A stretch of DNA of 64,000 bases from Flaviramulus sp. BrNp1-15 (GCF_022259695.1 NZ_CP092099.1:1224471-1288470), one strand, 5' to 3'. Positions 25,720 to 35,098 are shown, numbered from the stretch's first letter. The notes: generated by a model from the letters alone, not told the origin. Numbers and translations: made by a program.

Positions 25720-26691
25720 ATGAAGAAACTTATACTTGTTATTGTTTGTGCTTTAATTTTTTCTTGTAAAAAAAATGTAAAAAACACAGCTCTGAATGGA
25801 TCTGTTTTTGGAACCAGCTATTCCATTATTTATGATTCTGAAATTAATTATCAAAAGCAGTTTGATAGTTTGTTTTATGTAATAAATAAATCGATGTCAA
25901 CGTATCAAACAAATTCTATTATTTCAAAAATTAATAGAGATGAAACGGTTGATATGGATGTGCATTTTGATAATGTTTTTAAAGCTTCAAAGAAAATTTT
26001 TTATGATACAGAAGGTGCTTTCGATCCTACAATAGGAGCCGTTGTTAACGCATGGGATTTTGGTCCAGAAGGAAAAATACTAAACCTAGACAGTCTTAAA
26101 ATAGATAGTTTAATGACTTCAGTTGGTTTTAATAAAATACTTAGAATTGATAATCACCTTACAAAACCTAAAGATGCTTTTATAGATTTTAATGCTATTG
26201 CAAAGGGCTATGGTGTAGATGTTATTGGTGAATTTATGGAAAGTCAGAATATTAAAAATTATTTAGTTGAAATTGGTGGTGAAATACGAGTAAAGGGCAT
26301 AAATGCTGAAAAACAAACTAATTGGATAGTTGGAGTAGAAAACCCAGATTTTAATGGCGATCAATCTATTTTAAAAGCAATTACCTTGCAAGATGAAGCT
26401 ATGGCTACCTCTGGAACGTATAGAAAGTTTAAATTAGATGAAAACGGTAATAGGTACGCGCATATTATTGATACTAAAACTGGGTACCCAAGTAAAACGA
26501 ATTTGTTAAGTGTCTCTGTAATTGCAAAAAGTTGTATGATTGCAGATGCTTACGCAACAGCTTTTAAAGCTATGGGTATTGAAAAAGTAAAAGAATTTTT
26601 AGAAAGACACCCAGAACTTAAGGTGTTCTTGATTTTTGAGAATGATAATGGCGAATTTGAAACCTTATCTTTTAATGGTTTTCCTGAATAA
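25720..26691 (+). CDS. apbE: FAD:protein FMN transferase (ApbE), lipoprotein
   Basis: 323 residues. Lipobox LIFSCKK, so it is anchored in the envelope facing the periplasm. ApbE motifs: GTSYSIIY, MSTYQTNSIISKIN, FDPTIGAVVNAWDFGP, DFNAIAKGYGVD, YLVEIGGEIRVKG, MATSGTYRKF and the Mg2+/FAD end HIIDTKTGYP..DAYATAFKAMG. It transfers FMN from FAD to Thr of NqrC (and NqrB). Its position 2 kb from nqrF supports that role. Confidence 0.95.
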   Translation: MKKLILVIVCALIFSCKKNVKNTALNGSVFGTSYSIIYDSEINYQKQFDSLFYVINKSMSTYQTNSIISKINRDETVDMDVHFDNVFKASKKIFYDTEGAFDPTIGAVVNAWDFGPEGKILNLDSLKIDSLMTSVGFNKILRIDNHLTKPKDAFIDFNAIAKGYGVDVIGEFMESQNIKNYLVEIGGEIRVKGINAEKQTNWIVGVENPDFNGDQSILKAITLQDEAMATSGTYRKFKLDENGNRYAHIIDTKTGYPSKTNLLSVSVIAKSCMIADAYATAFKAMGIEKVKEFLERHPELKVFLIFENDNGEFETLSFNGFPE

Positions 26692-26694
26692 AAT

Positions 26695-27063
26695 TTAAAG
26701 AGAATTAATAATTATAAATATCCAACCTAAAACAAAAAACAACCCTCCAATTGGAGTAATGGGACCTAAAAACTTGAACTTTTTTCCTTTGCTGTCACTT
26801 AAAACAAGACCGTAAATACTGAAGGAAAATAACAAAATACCTAAAGTGAAAGCCCAATACGTTACAGAGGTTGAAAATTGAGAATGAAATCCAAGCACAA
26901 GTAAGACTATAGCATGGTACATTTGATATTTTACACCAGTTTCAAAGCTCTTTAGTTGGTCTGTTGTTAATGTTTTTTTTAGCGCATGAGCACCAAAAGC
27001 CCCAAATATAATTGCGAGCAAACCAAATATGGCACCTGTTATTATAAAAGTTTGTTGAGTCAT
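26695..27063 (-). CDS. DUF423 family membrane protein
   Basis: 122 residues with four membrane helices. Features of DUF423 (YgdD): FGAFGAHALKKTL near the start, FETGVKYQMYHAIVLLVLG, and FSIYGLVLSD..LGPITPIGGLFFVLGW at the end. Inner-membrane protein of unknown function, full length for the family. Convergent with apbE, with only a few bases between them. Confidence 0.9.
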   Translation of the reverse strand: MTQQTFIITGAIFGLLAIIFGAFGAHALKKTLTTDQLKSFETGVKYQMYHAIVLLVLGFHSQFSTSVTYWAFTLGILLFSFSIYGLVLSDSKGKKFKFLGPITPIGGLFFVLGWIFIIINSL

Positions 27064-27075
27064 TTTTTGTTAGTT

Positions 27076-27840
27076 TTATTTATAAACTACAGGAATAATT
27101 TCACCTTGAGCTAAACAATATTTTTCAATATCTTCTTTTAAAAATTTTGAGGTATAATCAATTTCTTCAACTTTAAAACCGATATTCCTTAGCTTATCAA
27201 AATAGTCACGACCATAAACACGTACATGGTCATATTGACCAAAAATTTTAGCACGTTCTTTTTTATCGGTTATACTATTATCCTCAAAAGTTTTTTCTCT
27301 GTTTAAATCTTGTGGAATTTGAAAAATGCCCCATCCACCGGTTTTTAAAATTCTATAAAGTTCCTGCATAGCTTTAGTGTCATCAGGTATGTGCTCTAAA
27401 ACATGGTTGCACAAAATAACATCAAATTCATTATCATTAAATGGAAGATTACAAATATCTGCTTTTACATCTGCTAAAGGAGAATTTAAATCTGTTGTGG
27501 TATATTCAAGATTCTTCATTTTCTTAAAACGCTTATAAAAAGCTTGCTCTGGAGCAAAATGTAAAACTTTTAATTTAGCAGTGAAGAAATCTGTTTCATT
27601 TTTAAGATATAGCCAAAGTAGGCGGTGGCGTTCTAAACTTAAGGTAGATGGCGATAATACATTATTACGCTGTGTGCCATAACCGTATGGTAAAAAGGTT
27701 TTAAAACCTTTACTATCTATAGGGTCTATAAATGTGTTTCCTTTTAAAATGAAAGCTAAAATAGGTCTGATAACATAACTTAACCTGATAAGTAGCGGTC
27801 TTGGTATGACGTTTAAAATTATTTTGAAGAGTTTTTTCAA
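27076..27840 (-). CDS. Class I SAM-dependent methyltransferase
   Basis: 254 residues. The Rossmann methyltransferase core is at ~85-200: LKVLHFAPEQ, YTTTDLNSPLADVKADICNLPF, DVILCNHVLEHIPDD, MQELYRILKTGGWGIFQIP. That is the Methyltransf_11 pattern. The N-terminal ~60 residues (PRPLLIRLSYVIRPILAFILKGN) are hydrophobic and may contact the membrane. Substrate unknown. Tandem with the cupin gene (6-base gap) and map. Confidence 0.88.
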   Translation of the reverse strand: MKKLFKIILNVIPRPLLIRLSYVIRPILAFILKGNTFIDPIDSKGFKTFLPYGYGTQRNNVLSPSTLSLERHRLLWLYLKNETDFFTAKLKVLHFAPEQAFYKRFKKMKNLEYTTTDLNSPLADVKADICNLPFNDNEFDVILCNHVLEHIPDDTKAMQELYRILKTGGWGIFQIPQDLNREKTFEDNSITDKKERAKIFGQYDHVRVYGRDYFDKLRNIGFKVEEIDYTSKFLKEDIEKYCLAQGEIIPVVYK

Positions 27841-27846
27841 AAGGGA

Positions 27847-28164
27847 TTATTTATAATCTTCTCTTACAGGATGAAAAATATCAGTAACAACACAATCTGT
27901 TAAGGCATAAGCGCCATGAACAGCATTTGATGGAATTATAGTTATAGAACCGGGTTCTAAAATTTGTTTTTTTCCATCAATAGTCATTTCTAATTTACCA
28001 GAAATAATTTGAGTAGTTTGTTCATGAAAATGTGAGTGATCAGGCAATACTGAGCCTTTATCAATGTTAACAAAACCAATAGTCATATTTTCAGAGTGCA
28101 CGTATTTACCAGTAATACCTTTAGCTAACTCTTTTGATGGTATATTATCAATTTTATAATTCAT
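27847..28164 (-). CDS. Single-domain cupin protein
   Basis: 105 residues forming one cupin barrel: G-S-V-L-P-D-H-S-H-F-H-E-Q-T-T-Q (His ligands HSHFHE), GKLEMTIDGKKQILEPGSITIIPSNAVHG. The ligand set H-x-H-x-E with a distal His (AVHGAY) would bind a divalent metal. Function may be sugar or small-molecule isomerisation or dioxygenation; unspecified. One base separates it from map. Confidence 0.88.
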   Translation of the reverse strand: MNYKIDNIPSKELAKGITGKYVHSENMTIGFVNIDKGSVLPDHSHFHEQTTQIISGKLEMTIDGKKQILEPGSITIIPSNAVHGAYALTDCVVTDIFHPVREDYK

Positions 28165-28165
28165 T

Positions 28166-28984
28166 TTATAAAACTAAAGCTTCTTTTCTAAATTCTTCTT
28201 CTTCATTACTTTCAATACCTAAAGCTTGATAGATATAAGCAAAAGTTGAAAGTAATTCTGGTTTTCCATCTACTAAAGCAACGTTGTGCTCAAAATGTGC
28301 ACTAGGTTTATTATCTAGAGTAGTAATTGTCCAACCATCTCTGTGTTGTTTTATTCGATGAGTACCCATATTAATCATAGGTTCTATAGCAACTACCATT
28401 CCTTCAACAAATTTCTTGCCTTTACCTCGTCTTCCATAATTTGGCATTTCTGGATCTTCATGCATTTTTTTGCCTAAACCATGTCCAACTAGTTCTCTAA
28501 CCACTCCATAGCCATGATCTTCACAATATTTTTGAATAGCATACCCAACATCACCAACTCGGTTTCCTAATTTAAACTCTCTAATACCAACGTATAGAGA
28601 CTCCTTTGTAACTTTAAGAAGCTTTTCTATTTCTGGTTCAATGTCGCCAACAGCAAAGGTATAAGCATGATCGCCATAGAATCCATTTTTTAGAGCGCCA
28701 CAATCTATAGAAATGATATCACCTTCAACCAGTGGTTCTGCATTAGGAATACCATGAACCACTTGAGTGTTTGGGCTCATACAAAGCGTATTAGGAAAAT
28801 CATAAAGTCCTAAAAATCCGGGGATAGCGCCATGATCTCTGATAAACTCTTCAGCAATTTTATCTAACTGAAGTGTTGTAACCCCAGGTTTTATTGCTTT
28901 TGCAACTTCACCTAAAGTTTTAGATACAATTAAGGCACTTTCACGCATTAATTCAATTTCCTCTCTAGTTTTTACTATAATCAT
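28166..28984 (-). CDS. map: Methionine aminopeptidase, type I
   Basis: 272 residues. Removes the N-terminal Met from new proteins. The metal ligands of the pita-bread fold are visible: SIDCGALKNGFYGDHAYTF (two Asp), GHGLGKKMHEDPEMPNYG (His), VVAIEPMINMG (Glu) and FEHNVALVDG (Glu region). The substrate His is in VVHGIPN. Heads the map-cupin-methyltransferase run on the minus strand. Confidence 0.97.
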   Translation of the reverse strand: MIIVKTREEIELMRESALIVSKTLGEVAKAIKPGVTTLQLDKIAEEFIRDHGAIPGFLGLYDFPNTLCMSPNTQVVHGIPNAEPLVEGDIISIDCGALKNGFYGDHAYTFAVGDIEPEIEKLLKVTKESLYVGIREFKLGNRVGDVGYAIQKYCEDHGYGVVRELVGHGLGKKMHEDPEMPNYGRRGKGKKFVEGMVVAIEPMINMGTHRIKQHRDGWTITTLDNKPSAHFEHNVALVDGKPELLSTFAYIYQALGIESNEEEEFRKEALVL

Positions 28985-29079
28985 ACTTCAAAAAATAATG
29001 GCAAAGATACTTAAAATAATATTTTTAAAAATTTTGCTCATATATGACTTTCGACAGTTTTTTTTAGCTTATTATTAAA

Positions 29080-29087
29080 TAATTTTG
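29080..29087 (+). promoter_or_regulatory. Candidate -7 box for the CoA-transferase gene
   Basis: TAATTTTG (TAnnTTTG), with the predicted start near 29093 and the ATG at 29106. No good -33 TTG. Confidence 0.4.
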
Positions 29088-29105
29088 CCATATAAATAAT
29101 GTACC

Positions 29106-30371
29106 ATGTATAAAATTGTAAGTGCAGCAGAAGCTGTAAAAGTTATAAAATCAAATGATAGAGTATACGTACAAGCAGCCGCTGCGGCGCCACAATTATT
29201 AATGAAAGCTATGACGGATCGTCATGAAGAATTACGAAACGTTGAAGTTTGCCATTTGCATGTAGAAGGCGAAACACCTTATGCAAATCCTGATTTAAAA
29301 GATAGCTTTCATGTAAATTCTTTTTTTATAGGTAATAATGTAAGACATACATTAACAGCTGGAAATGGGTCTTATACTCCTGTTTTTTTAAGTGAATTAC
29401 CGTTATTGTTTAAAAGGAATATTCTTCCTTTAGATGTGGCTTTAATTCATGTGTCTGTACCAGATAAACATGGTTATTGTTCTTTAGGGGTTTCTGTTGA
29501 AGCCACTTTAGCGGCTATTGATAATGCTAAAGTTGTAATTGCACAAGTGAATGAACATATGCCTCGAACACATGGAGATGGTATTATTCACCACACTGAA
29601 ATTGATTTGTTTGTTGAGAGTAACGAACCTATACCATCTCACTTTTTGGGTGAGCCATCGGCTATTGAGAATAAAATAGGAAACTATGTAGCAAGTTTAA
29701 TTGACGATAAAAGCACATTGCAAATGGGTATTGGCTCTATACCAAATGCTGTATTGTCTAAACTTACAAATCATAAAAACTTAGGATTACATACCGAGAT
29801 GTTTTCTGATGGTGTTATAGATTTAATTTTAAAAGATGTTATTAACGGAAATTTTAAAGGTGTTAACCCTGGAAGAGCTCTAGCTACTTTCTTAATTGGT
29901 TCACAACGATTATATGATTATGTAGATGATAATCCTTTTGTAGAGATGAAGGCATCAGATTATGTGAATGATGCATCCATTATTAAGCAAAATCCAAGAA
30001 TGGTGGCTATTAATTCTGCTATTGAAGTTGATGTTACTGGACAGGTTTGTGCAGATTCTCTTGGTGCTAAAATGTATTCTGGTGTTGGTGGTCAAATGGA
30101 CTATATAAGAGGGGCTGCATTAAGTGAAGGCGGAAAAGCTATTATTGCATTACCTTCTGCAACTAAAAAAGGAATTAGCAGAATTGTACCTTCTTTAAAA
30201 CCTGGTGCTGGGGTAGTAACTACGAGAGCTCATGTACATTATGTGGTTACAGAATATGGTATTGCCAATTTATATGGAAAAACAATTAAAGAGCGAGTTA
30301 AAGCTCTAGTTAACATTGCACATCCAGACCATAGAGAATCTATAGATAAAGCTTATTACGAATTAATATAA
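29106..30371 (+). CDS. Acetyl-CoA hydrolase/transferase family protein (Cat1/4-hydroxybutyrate CoA-transferase type)
   Basis: 421 residues, two CoA-transferase domains. The N-terminal one has VYVQAAAAAPQLL and VSVPDKHGYCSLG. The C-terminal one holds the catalytic Glu in GLHTEMFSDGV and the CoA loop MYSGVGGQMDYIRGA. The end ITEYGIANL-type motif (VTEYGIANLYGKT) is typical. Enzymes of this group move CoA between acetate and other short acids. The exact acid cannot be read from the sequence. Single-gene unit. Confidence 0.9.
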   Translation: MYKIVSAAEAVKVIKSNDRVYVQAAAAAPQLLMKAMTDRHEELRNVEVCHLHVEGETPYANPDLKDSFHVNSFFIGNNVRHTLTAGNGSYTPVFLSELPLLFKRNILPLDVALIHVSVPDKHGYCSLGVSVEATLAAIDNAKVVIAQVNEHMPRTHGDGIIHHTEIDLFVESNEPIPSHFLGEPSAIENKIGNYVASLIDDKSTLQMGIGSIPNAVLSKLTNHKNLGLHTEMFSDGVIDLILKDVINGNFKGVNPGRALATFLIGSQRLYDYVDDNPFVEMKASDYVNDASIIKQNPRMVAINSAIEVDVTGQVCADSLGAKMYSGVGGQMDYIRGAALSEGGKAIIALPSATKKGISRIVPSLKPGAGVVTTRAHVHYVVTEYGIANLYGKTIKERVKALVNIAHPDHRESIDKAYYELI

Positions 30372-30379
30372 AAATAGAT

Positions 30380-30784
30380 CTATCTTAAAAAACTAAAGAA
30401 TCCTTTTTTCTTTTCAGGAATTTGTGGGGTTTCATTTGTAAGCATTTGGTATACTTCACCCCAGCCTGGGAATCCGCCAATATTTCTGTCGTCAATAAAT
30501 AAATCGGCATGTATTTTTCTGCTTATTTCATTATTGTATTCTTCTTCAGGAAAACTTTTGTTAACAGCATAGAAAAAAATACCGTTTTCTTCACAGAATT
30601 TTACAGCCTCATTTAATCTATCACCATATCTATATGTCCATAATATAAGACGATGCCCATCTTCTTGAAGTTTTTTTAAAGTTTCAAAAGCAAAGAGCAT
30701 TGGCTTTCCTATTTTAGGATAAGCGTCTTCTACAATGGTGCCATCAAAATCGACAGCAATAATTAGATGTTGGTCAAAATTCAT
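30380..30784 (-). CDS. HAD-like hydrolase, BT0820 type
   Basis: 134 residues, a cap-less HAD phosphatase: motif I DFDGTIVEDAYP, motif II LILWTYR, motif III/IV K-I-H-A-D-L-F-I-D-D-R-N-I-G-G. Small HADs of this kind dephosphorylate sugars or nucleotides; the substrate is not predictable. Cytoplasmic. Confidence 0.88.
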   Translation of the reverse strand: MNFDQHLIIAVDFDGTIVEDAYPKIGKPMLFAFETLKKLQEDGHRLILWTYRYGDRLNEAVKFCEENGIFFYAVNKSFPEEEYNNEISRKIHADLFIDDRNIGGFPGWGEVYQMLTNETPQIPEKKKGFFSFLR

Positions 30785-30838
30785 TTAAGTAATAATAGAT
30801 TAGAGTTTTGCAAAAATACAATAATTTATTATTACCAA

Positions 30839-32356
30839 TTATATTAATGAGTGTTGAGTCATAGCTTCAGGTTGTGGCACACCCATTAGTTTTAATATTG
30901 TTGGTGCCATATCTCCTAAAATACCATCCTTAATTTGAGTTAATTCATTATCAATTAGAATAACTGGTACTGGATTGGTTGTGTGAGCTGTATTTGGTGA
31001 ACCATCAGGGTTTATCATAGTTTCACAATTTCCATGGTCTGCAATTAATAAAGTTGTATAACCGTTTTCTAATGCGGTAGTAACAACATCTTTTACACAT
31101 TCATCAACAGCTTCACAAGCTTTTATTGCTGCTTCCATTACGCCGGTATGCCCAACCATATCGCCATTTGCAAAATTTAGACAAACAAAATCTACTTCAC
31201 CTTTTTGTAATTCTGGTACTAAAGCATCACGTAATTCATAAGCACTCATCTCAGGTTTTAAATCGTAAGTAGCTACTTTGGGAGAGTTTCTTAAAATACG
31301 TGTTTCTCCTTTAAAAGGTGTTTCTCTTCCGCCAGAGAAAAAGAAAGTAACATGAGGATATTTTTCTGTTTCAGCAATTCTAATTTGTTTTTTATTATGC
31401 TTTTCTAAAACTTCACCTAAAGTTTCTGATAAGTTATCCTTATTAAAAATTACATTAACATTTTTGTAAGTTTCATCATAATTGGTAAGCGTTACATAAT
31501 GCAAATTTAGTTTGTGCATATTTTGCTCATGAAAATCGTTTTGAGATAACGCTTCAGTTAATTCTCGCCCACGGTCTGTTCTGAAATTGAAAAAGATAAC
31601 GACATCACCATCTTTAATTTTAGTTACTGGTTCTCCAGAACCATCAGTCATGATAATGGGTTTTAAAAACTCGTCTGTAATATCGTTGTTATAATTTTTT
31701 TGTACAGTTTCGGTTACGTTTGTAGATTTTTCACCAATACCATTTACCATAGCATCGTACGCTAATTTTACACGTTCCCAACGTTTATCTCTATCCATAG
31801 CATAATATCTACCAGTTACGGTTGCTAATTTGCTATTTGTTTTTTCTAAATGTTGTTCTAATTCTGTTAGAAATCCAAATCCCGATTTAGGGTCTACATC
31901 ACGACCATCGGTAAATGCATGAACAAAAGTATTTGTTAATCCAAAATCGTTTGCAGCATCTAATAAACCAAGTAAATGATTTATGTGCGAATGCACACCA
32001 CCATCACTTAACAATCCTAAAAAGTGAACATCTTTATTGTTAGTCTTAGCATAACTAAAGGCATCAACCAAAACTTTTTCTGTGTTTAGTGTTTTATTTT
32101 TAACTGCTAAATTAACTTTAACCAAGTCTTGATAAACAATTCTGCCTGCTCCTAAATTCATGTGCCCAACTTCACTATTACCCATTTGACCTTCAGGTAA
32201 CCCAACATGTAAACCATCTGTACGCAAAGTAGCGTAAGGATATTTTCTGTAAAGAGAATCTATAAATGGTGTGTTTGCATGATCGATTGCAGAAACTTTT
32301 GGATCTGGAGAATTACCCCATCCATCTAGTATCATTAAGATAACTTTTTTGTTCAT
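30839..32356 (-). CDS. gpmI: 2,3-bisphosphoglycerate-independent phosphoglycerate mutase
   Basis: 505 residues, full length. Glycolysis/gluconeogenesis enzyme, Mn2+-dependent, alkaline phosphatase superfamily. Metal site LMILDGWG at the start, catalytic Ser in GQMGNSEVGHMNLGAGR, phosphotransferase-domain residues GRDVDPKSG and YYAMDRDKRWERV, and C-terminal metal ligands NFANGDMVGHTG and IADHGNCE. Own transcription unit. Confidence 0.97.
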   Translation of the reverse strand: MNKKVILMILDGWGNSPDPKVSAIDHANTPFIDSLYRKYPYATLRTDGLHVGLPEGQMGNSEVGHMNLGAGRIVYQDLVKVNLAVKNKTLNTEKVLVDAFSYAKTNNKDVHFLGLLSDGGVHSHINHLLGLLDAANDFGLTNTFVHAFTDGRDVDPKSGFGFLTELEQHLEKTNSKLATVTGRYYAMDRDKRWERVKLAYDAMVNGIGEKSTNVTETVQKNYNNDITDEFLKPIIMTDGSGEPVTKIKDGDVVIFFNFRTDRGRELTEALSQNDFHEQNMHKLNLHYVTLTNYDETYKNVNVIFNKDNLSETLGEVLEKHNKKQIRIAETEKYPHVTFFFSGGRETPFKGETRILRNSPKVATYDLKPEMSAYELRDALVPELQKGEVDFVCLNFANGDMVGHTGVMEAAIKACEAVDECVKDVVTTALENGYTTLLIADHGNCETMINPDGSPNTAHTTNPVPVILIDNELTQIKDGILGDMAPTILKLMGVPQPEAMTQHSLI

Positions 32357-32604
32357 TTTGTTAAAGTTTTAATACTATACAAAGATAACTAAGTTTAATA
32401 AAAAAACAGTGAGATAATCGCTCAAATGCTAGAGAATTAAAGACTTTTTCGGCTTTTTTAATAAATCAACTAATCCGTTAATTATATGTGAATTAAACGT
32501 TAAATATCTGTTATAAATCATTTTTCATGTAACAAATAATTTTTTTTTTCGTCTATTTAATATATCAAAAAACGAATCATTTAATCAAATTAAAATCTTT
32601 CATC

Positions 32605-33006
32605 ATGAAAAAAACAATCATTATTTCTGCAATCGCATTATGTTTTTCTATTGCAAACGTTAATGCAAAACCAATTACAAAAAACATTGAAACTAACAAT
32701 TATGAATACTTTTTTAAAGTAAACTCATTTTGTGTATCTATTGCTAAAGGCGATTTAGAAACTGTACAGAAACTAATAGCTAGAGGAGCTGATGTAAATG
32801 CTAAATCTAATGGTATGACACCAATAATGTATGCTGCAAAATTTAACAGAGTAGAAATCTTAAAACTTTTAATTGCTCAAGGTGCCAATTTAAAAGCTAA
32901 GTCTGATAAAAAAATGACTGCTTTAGATTATGCTGAATTACATGGGGCAAATGATACAGCTGCAATTTTAAAAGAAGAATTATCTAAAAATAAAAAGAGA
33001 AAATAA
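32605..33006 (+). CDS. Exported ankyrin-repeat protein
   Basis: 133 residues. The signal peptide (KKTIIISAIALCFSIANVNA) is followed by about two and a half ankyrin repeats (GDLETVQKLIARGADVNAKS; GMTPIMYAAKFNRVEILKLLIAQGANLKAKS; KMTALDYAELHGANDTAAIL), ending in a basic tail. It probably works in the periplasm as a small binding protein; catalase-linked ankyrins are the best-known relatives. No enzymatic partner is adjacent. Followed by a strong terminator. Confidence 0.88.
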   Translation: MKKTIIISAIALCFSIANVNAKPITKNIETNNYEYFFKVNSFCVSIAKGDLETVQKLIARGADVNAKSNGMTPIMYAAKFNRVEILKLLIAQGANLKAKSDKKMTALDYAELHGANDTAAILKEELSKNKKRK

Positions 33007-33043
33007 TTATAAAATACAATAATTATTTGAGCTAGTCACTCAT

Positions 33044-33073
33044 AAAAAAAGCCTTGTTTTACAAGGCTTTTTT
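33044..33073. terminator. Bidirectional terminator between ankyrin and M48 genes
   Basis: Stem AAAAGCCTTGT / ACAAGGCTTTT, loop TTT, flanked by an A-run and T-run. Serves both convergent genes. Confidence 0.9.
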
Positions 33074-33077
33074 ATTT

Positions 33078-33845
33078 TTATTGGTTTCTATATTTTTCAA
33101 TAGCTTCTTGAATTTTTTCAATCCTATTGTCTGGGTCTGGGTGTGTACTTTTAAATTCTGGTACACGATTGGGGCCAGCTGCATCTTTTAAAATTTCCAT
33201 AACGCCAATCATTTCTACGGGGTTGTAACCGGCTTTAATCATGAATTTAACACCTAATTCATCGCTTTCTAATTCATCATCTCTTCCATTGGTAAGTAAA
33301 GTGTTTTGTCCTATACCGCTAACTAAACCACCCATATCTGCTCCAACAGAACCAGCAGTAGCTAAGCCTTGCCAATACTCACTTTCAGCAATGCGTTCTG
33401 CACTGTGTCTTCCTAAAACATGTCCGATTTCATGACCTAAAACGCCAGCTAATTGGTCTTCATTTTCTAATTTTGAAAATAAAGCATAGGTTATAAAAAT
33501 CTGCCCTCCAGGTAGTGCAAAAGCATTAATAGCATTTGGGTCTGCTAATAAATGAAACTCATATTGATATGGTGTTTTTCTCGCGATACTGTTGTTAACT
33601 AATTTGTTCCCAACATTATCAACTAATGCTTGATATTGATTATTAGAGTGTAAGCCACCATGTTGTTGTGCCATTTGAGGAGCACTTTGTAAGCCTATGG
33701 CAATTTCTTCATCGGCATTCATAGAAATAGTTTGCATTCTATGTGTATATGGATTCTCTTGTCGTTGGCTACAACGTTTAAAAACAAAAAATAATGCAAT
33801 TGCAGCACCAATTAATAACCTGACTTTTAGATTTCTTCCTCTCAT
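33078..33845 (-). CDS. M48-family zinc metallopeptidase, membrane-anchored
   Basis: 255 residues. N-terminal hydrophobic anchor (VRLLIGAAIALFFVFKRCS; the Cys could also be a lipobox). Catalytic HEIGH in LAGVLGHEIGHVLGRHSAE, third ligand Glu in GRDDELESDELGVKFM, and the family end FKSTHPDPDNRIEKIQEAIEK. Resembles BepA/LoiP-type periplasmic peptidases that take part in outer-membrane protein quality control. Confidence 0.92.
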   Translation of the reverse strand: MRGRNLKVRLLIGAAIALFFVFKRCSQRQENPYTHRMQTISMNADEEIAIGLQSAPQMAQQHGGLHSNNQYQALVDNVGNKLVNNSIARKTPYQYEFHLLADPNAINAFALPGGQIFITYALFSKLENEDQLAGVLGHEIGHVLGRHSAERIAESEYWQGLATAGSVGADMGGLVSGIGQNTLLTNGRDDELESDELGVKFMIKAGYNPVEMIGVMEILKDAAGPNRVPEFKSTHPDPDNRIEKIQEAIEKYRNQ

Positions 33846-33932
33846 TTTTAAAAATTTATAAGCAACTAAAATTACAAAATTTTAGTTTATAATTAATAGA
33901 CACAAAGCTTAGTAATAAGTCACTTAAAAATA

Positions 33933-34400
33933 TTACAATTCATCAAGTGTTTTGTACATCACAAAGTGCTTACCAATACCCATAATATCAAATGGATTTC
34001 CAATAATTTTATAACCACTTTTATCATAAAAAGGCACTGCTATTTCTCTAGCATTACACCAAATTATTTTAGTGTTTTTATTTTTTATAATGTTTTCGCC
34101 ATAGCTTAAAATAATTTTCCCAACTCCTTTTCCTTGATATTTATCAAGAACAGCCATCCCTCTTAGCTGGTATTGATTTTCTTCCAAAATACTAGCATGA
34201 TTGTTTTTAAAAAAAGAACAAACACTTACTAATTCTTTTTTTATAAATAGCCCAAGATGAATAGTAGTTTCATCATCATCACCTTCAAATACACATGTAG
34301 TAATGGGTTTGCCTTTTCTTAAAACAGGATGCCTTACAAGATGAGTTTCTTTAGAAGTAATTCTAACTATATTATAATCAAAATTTTTAATTACAGACAT
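33933..34400 (-). CDS. GNAT-family N-acetyltransferase
   Basis: 155 residues. GNAT core with the acetyl-CoA loop D-K-Y-Q-G-K-G-V-G-K-I-I-L and the C-terminal strand VPFYDKSGYKIIG. Beta-bulge substrate side LGLFIKKELVSVCSFF. Acceptor unknown. Divergent from a second GNAT gene at 34468; the two are not close paralogues. Confidence 0.85.
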   Translation of the reverse strand: MSVIKNFDYNIVRITSKETHLVRHPVLRKGKPITTCVFEGDDDETTIHLGLFIKKELVSVCSFFKNNHASILEENQYQLRGMAVLDKYQGKGVGKIILSYGENIIKNKNTKIIWCNAREIAVPFYDKSGYKIIGNPFDIMGIGKHFVMYKTLDEL

Positions 34401-34467
34401 GTTAAATTTTATATTTCAAACTTATAAAATATTTTAGATAATTATTACCTTCACGTAAAACTTATTC

Positions 34468-34893
34468 ATGGCTTTTGAATTTAAAATTATAGAAAAAGAA
34501 CAAATAAATTCTGTAATCCCATTAGTGCAAAAATTAAATAAAAATAATATTTCATACGAAGTATTAGAGCAACGTTTTTCAGAAATGATTACACAGAATT
34601 ATGAGTGTGTTGGAGCTTTTGATAACAATAAATTGATTGGTGTTTGTGGTTTGTGGTATTGTACTAGGCATTATTCAGGAAAGAGTGTTGAACCAGATCA
34701 TGTTTTTATTGATGAGGATTACAGAGGTAAAGGAATTGGTAAGCAATTTTTTAAATGGATATATAACTATACTCTAAACAAAGGTTGTGAAGCAGTAGAG
34801 TTAAATACTTATGTAAGCAACTCTGCATCGCATAAATTTTATTTTAATGAAGGTTTTAAAATTTTGGGCTACCATTTTTTAAAAAAGTTATAA
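34468..34893 (+). CDS. GNAT-family N-acetyltransferase
   Basis: 141 residues, complete GNAT fold: LIGVCGLWYC, VFIDEDYRGKGIGKQFFKWIYNY (acetyl-CoA loop RGKGIG) and the end KFYFNEGFKILGYHFLKKL. The many Tyr/Asn in strand 5 and the short length suggest an amino-acid or polyamine acetylase group, without certainty. Located directly before tRNA-Gly. Confidence 0.85.
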   Translation: MAFEFKIIEKEQINSVIPLVQKLNKNNISYEVLEQRFSEMITQNYECVGAFDNNKLIGVCGLWYCTRHYSGKSVEPDHVFIDEDYRGKGIGKQFFKWIYNYTLNKGCEAVELNTYVSNSASHKFYFNEGFKILGYHFLKKL

Positions 34894-34900
34894 TTTTTTC

Positions 34901-34932
34901 TTGCAGATGAACCAACGGTTTGTTTATATTTG
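34901..34932 (+). promoter_or_regulatory. tRNA-Gly promoter
   Basis: TTG at 34901-34903 and TATATTTG at 34925-34932, spaced 21 bases: a good match to the Bacteroidota TTG-N19-21-TAnnTTTG consensus. Predicted start near 34938, seven bases before the tRNA. Confidence 0.7.
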
Positions 34933-34944
34933 CAGCCAATTATT

Positions 34945-35017
34945 GCGGGAGTAGCTCAGTTGGTAGAGCGTCAGCCTTCCAAGCTGAATGTCGCCGGTTC
35001 GAACCCGGTCTCCCGCT
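34945..35017 (+). tRNA. tRNA-Gly (anticodon TCC)
   Basis: Complete 73-base cloverleaf. The acceptor stem GCGGGAG/CTCCCGC pairs fully. D-arm GCTC/GAGC, anticodon loop CTTCCAA with anticodon TCC, T-arm GCCGG/CCGGT with loop TTCGAAC. Discriminator base T; CCA is not encoded. Followed by a T-rich hairpin terminator. Confidence 0.97.
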
Positions 35018-35018
35018 C

Positions 35019-35052
35019 AAAAAACTTCATCTATAAACGGTGAAGTTTTTTT
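35019..35052 (+). terminator. Terminator after tRNA-Gly
   Basis: Stem AAAACTTCA / TGAAGTTTT around an 11-base loop, ending in eight T. Confidence 0.8.
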
Positions 35053-35098
35053 TATGTCTAAATTGTACTGAATACTAATGAACTAAGGGTAAAAATTT

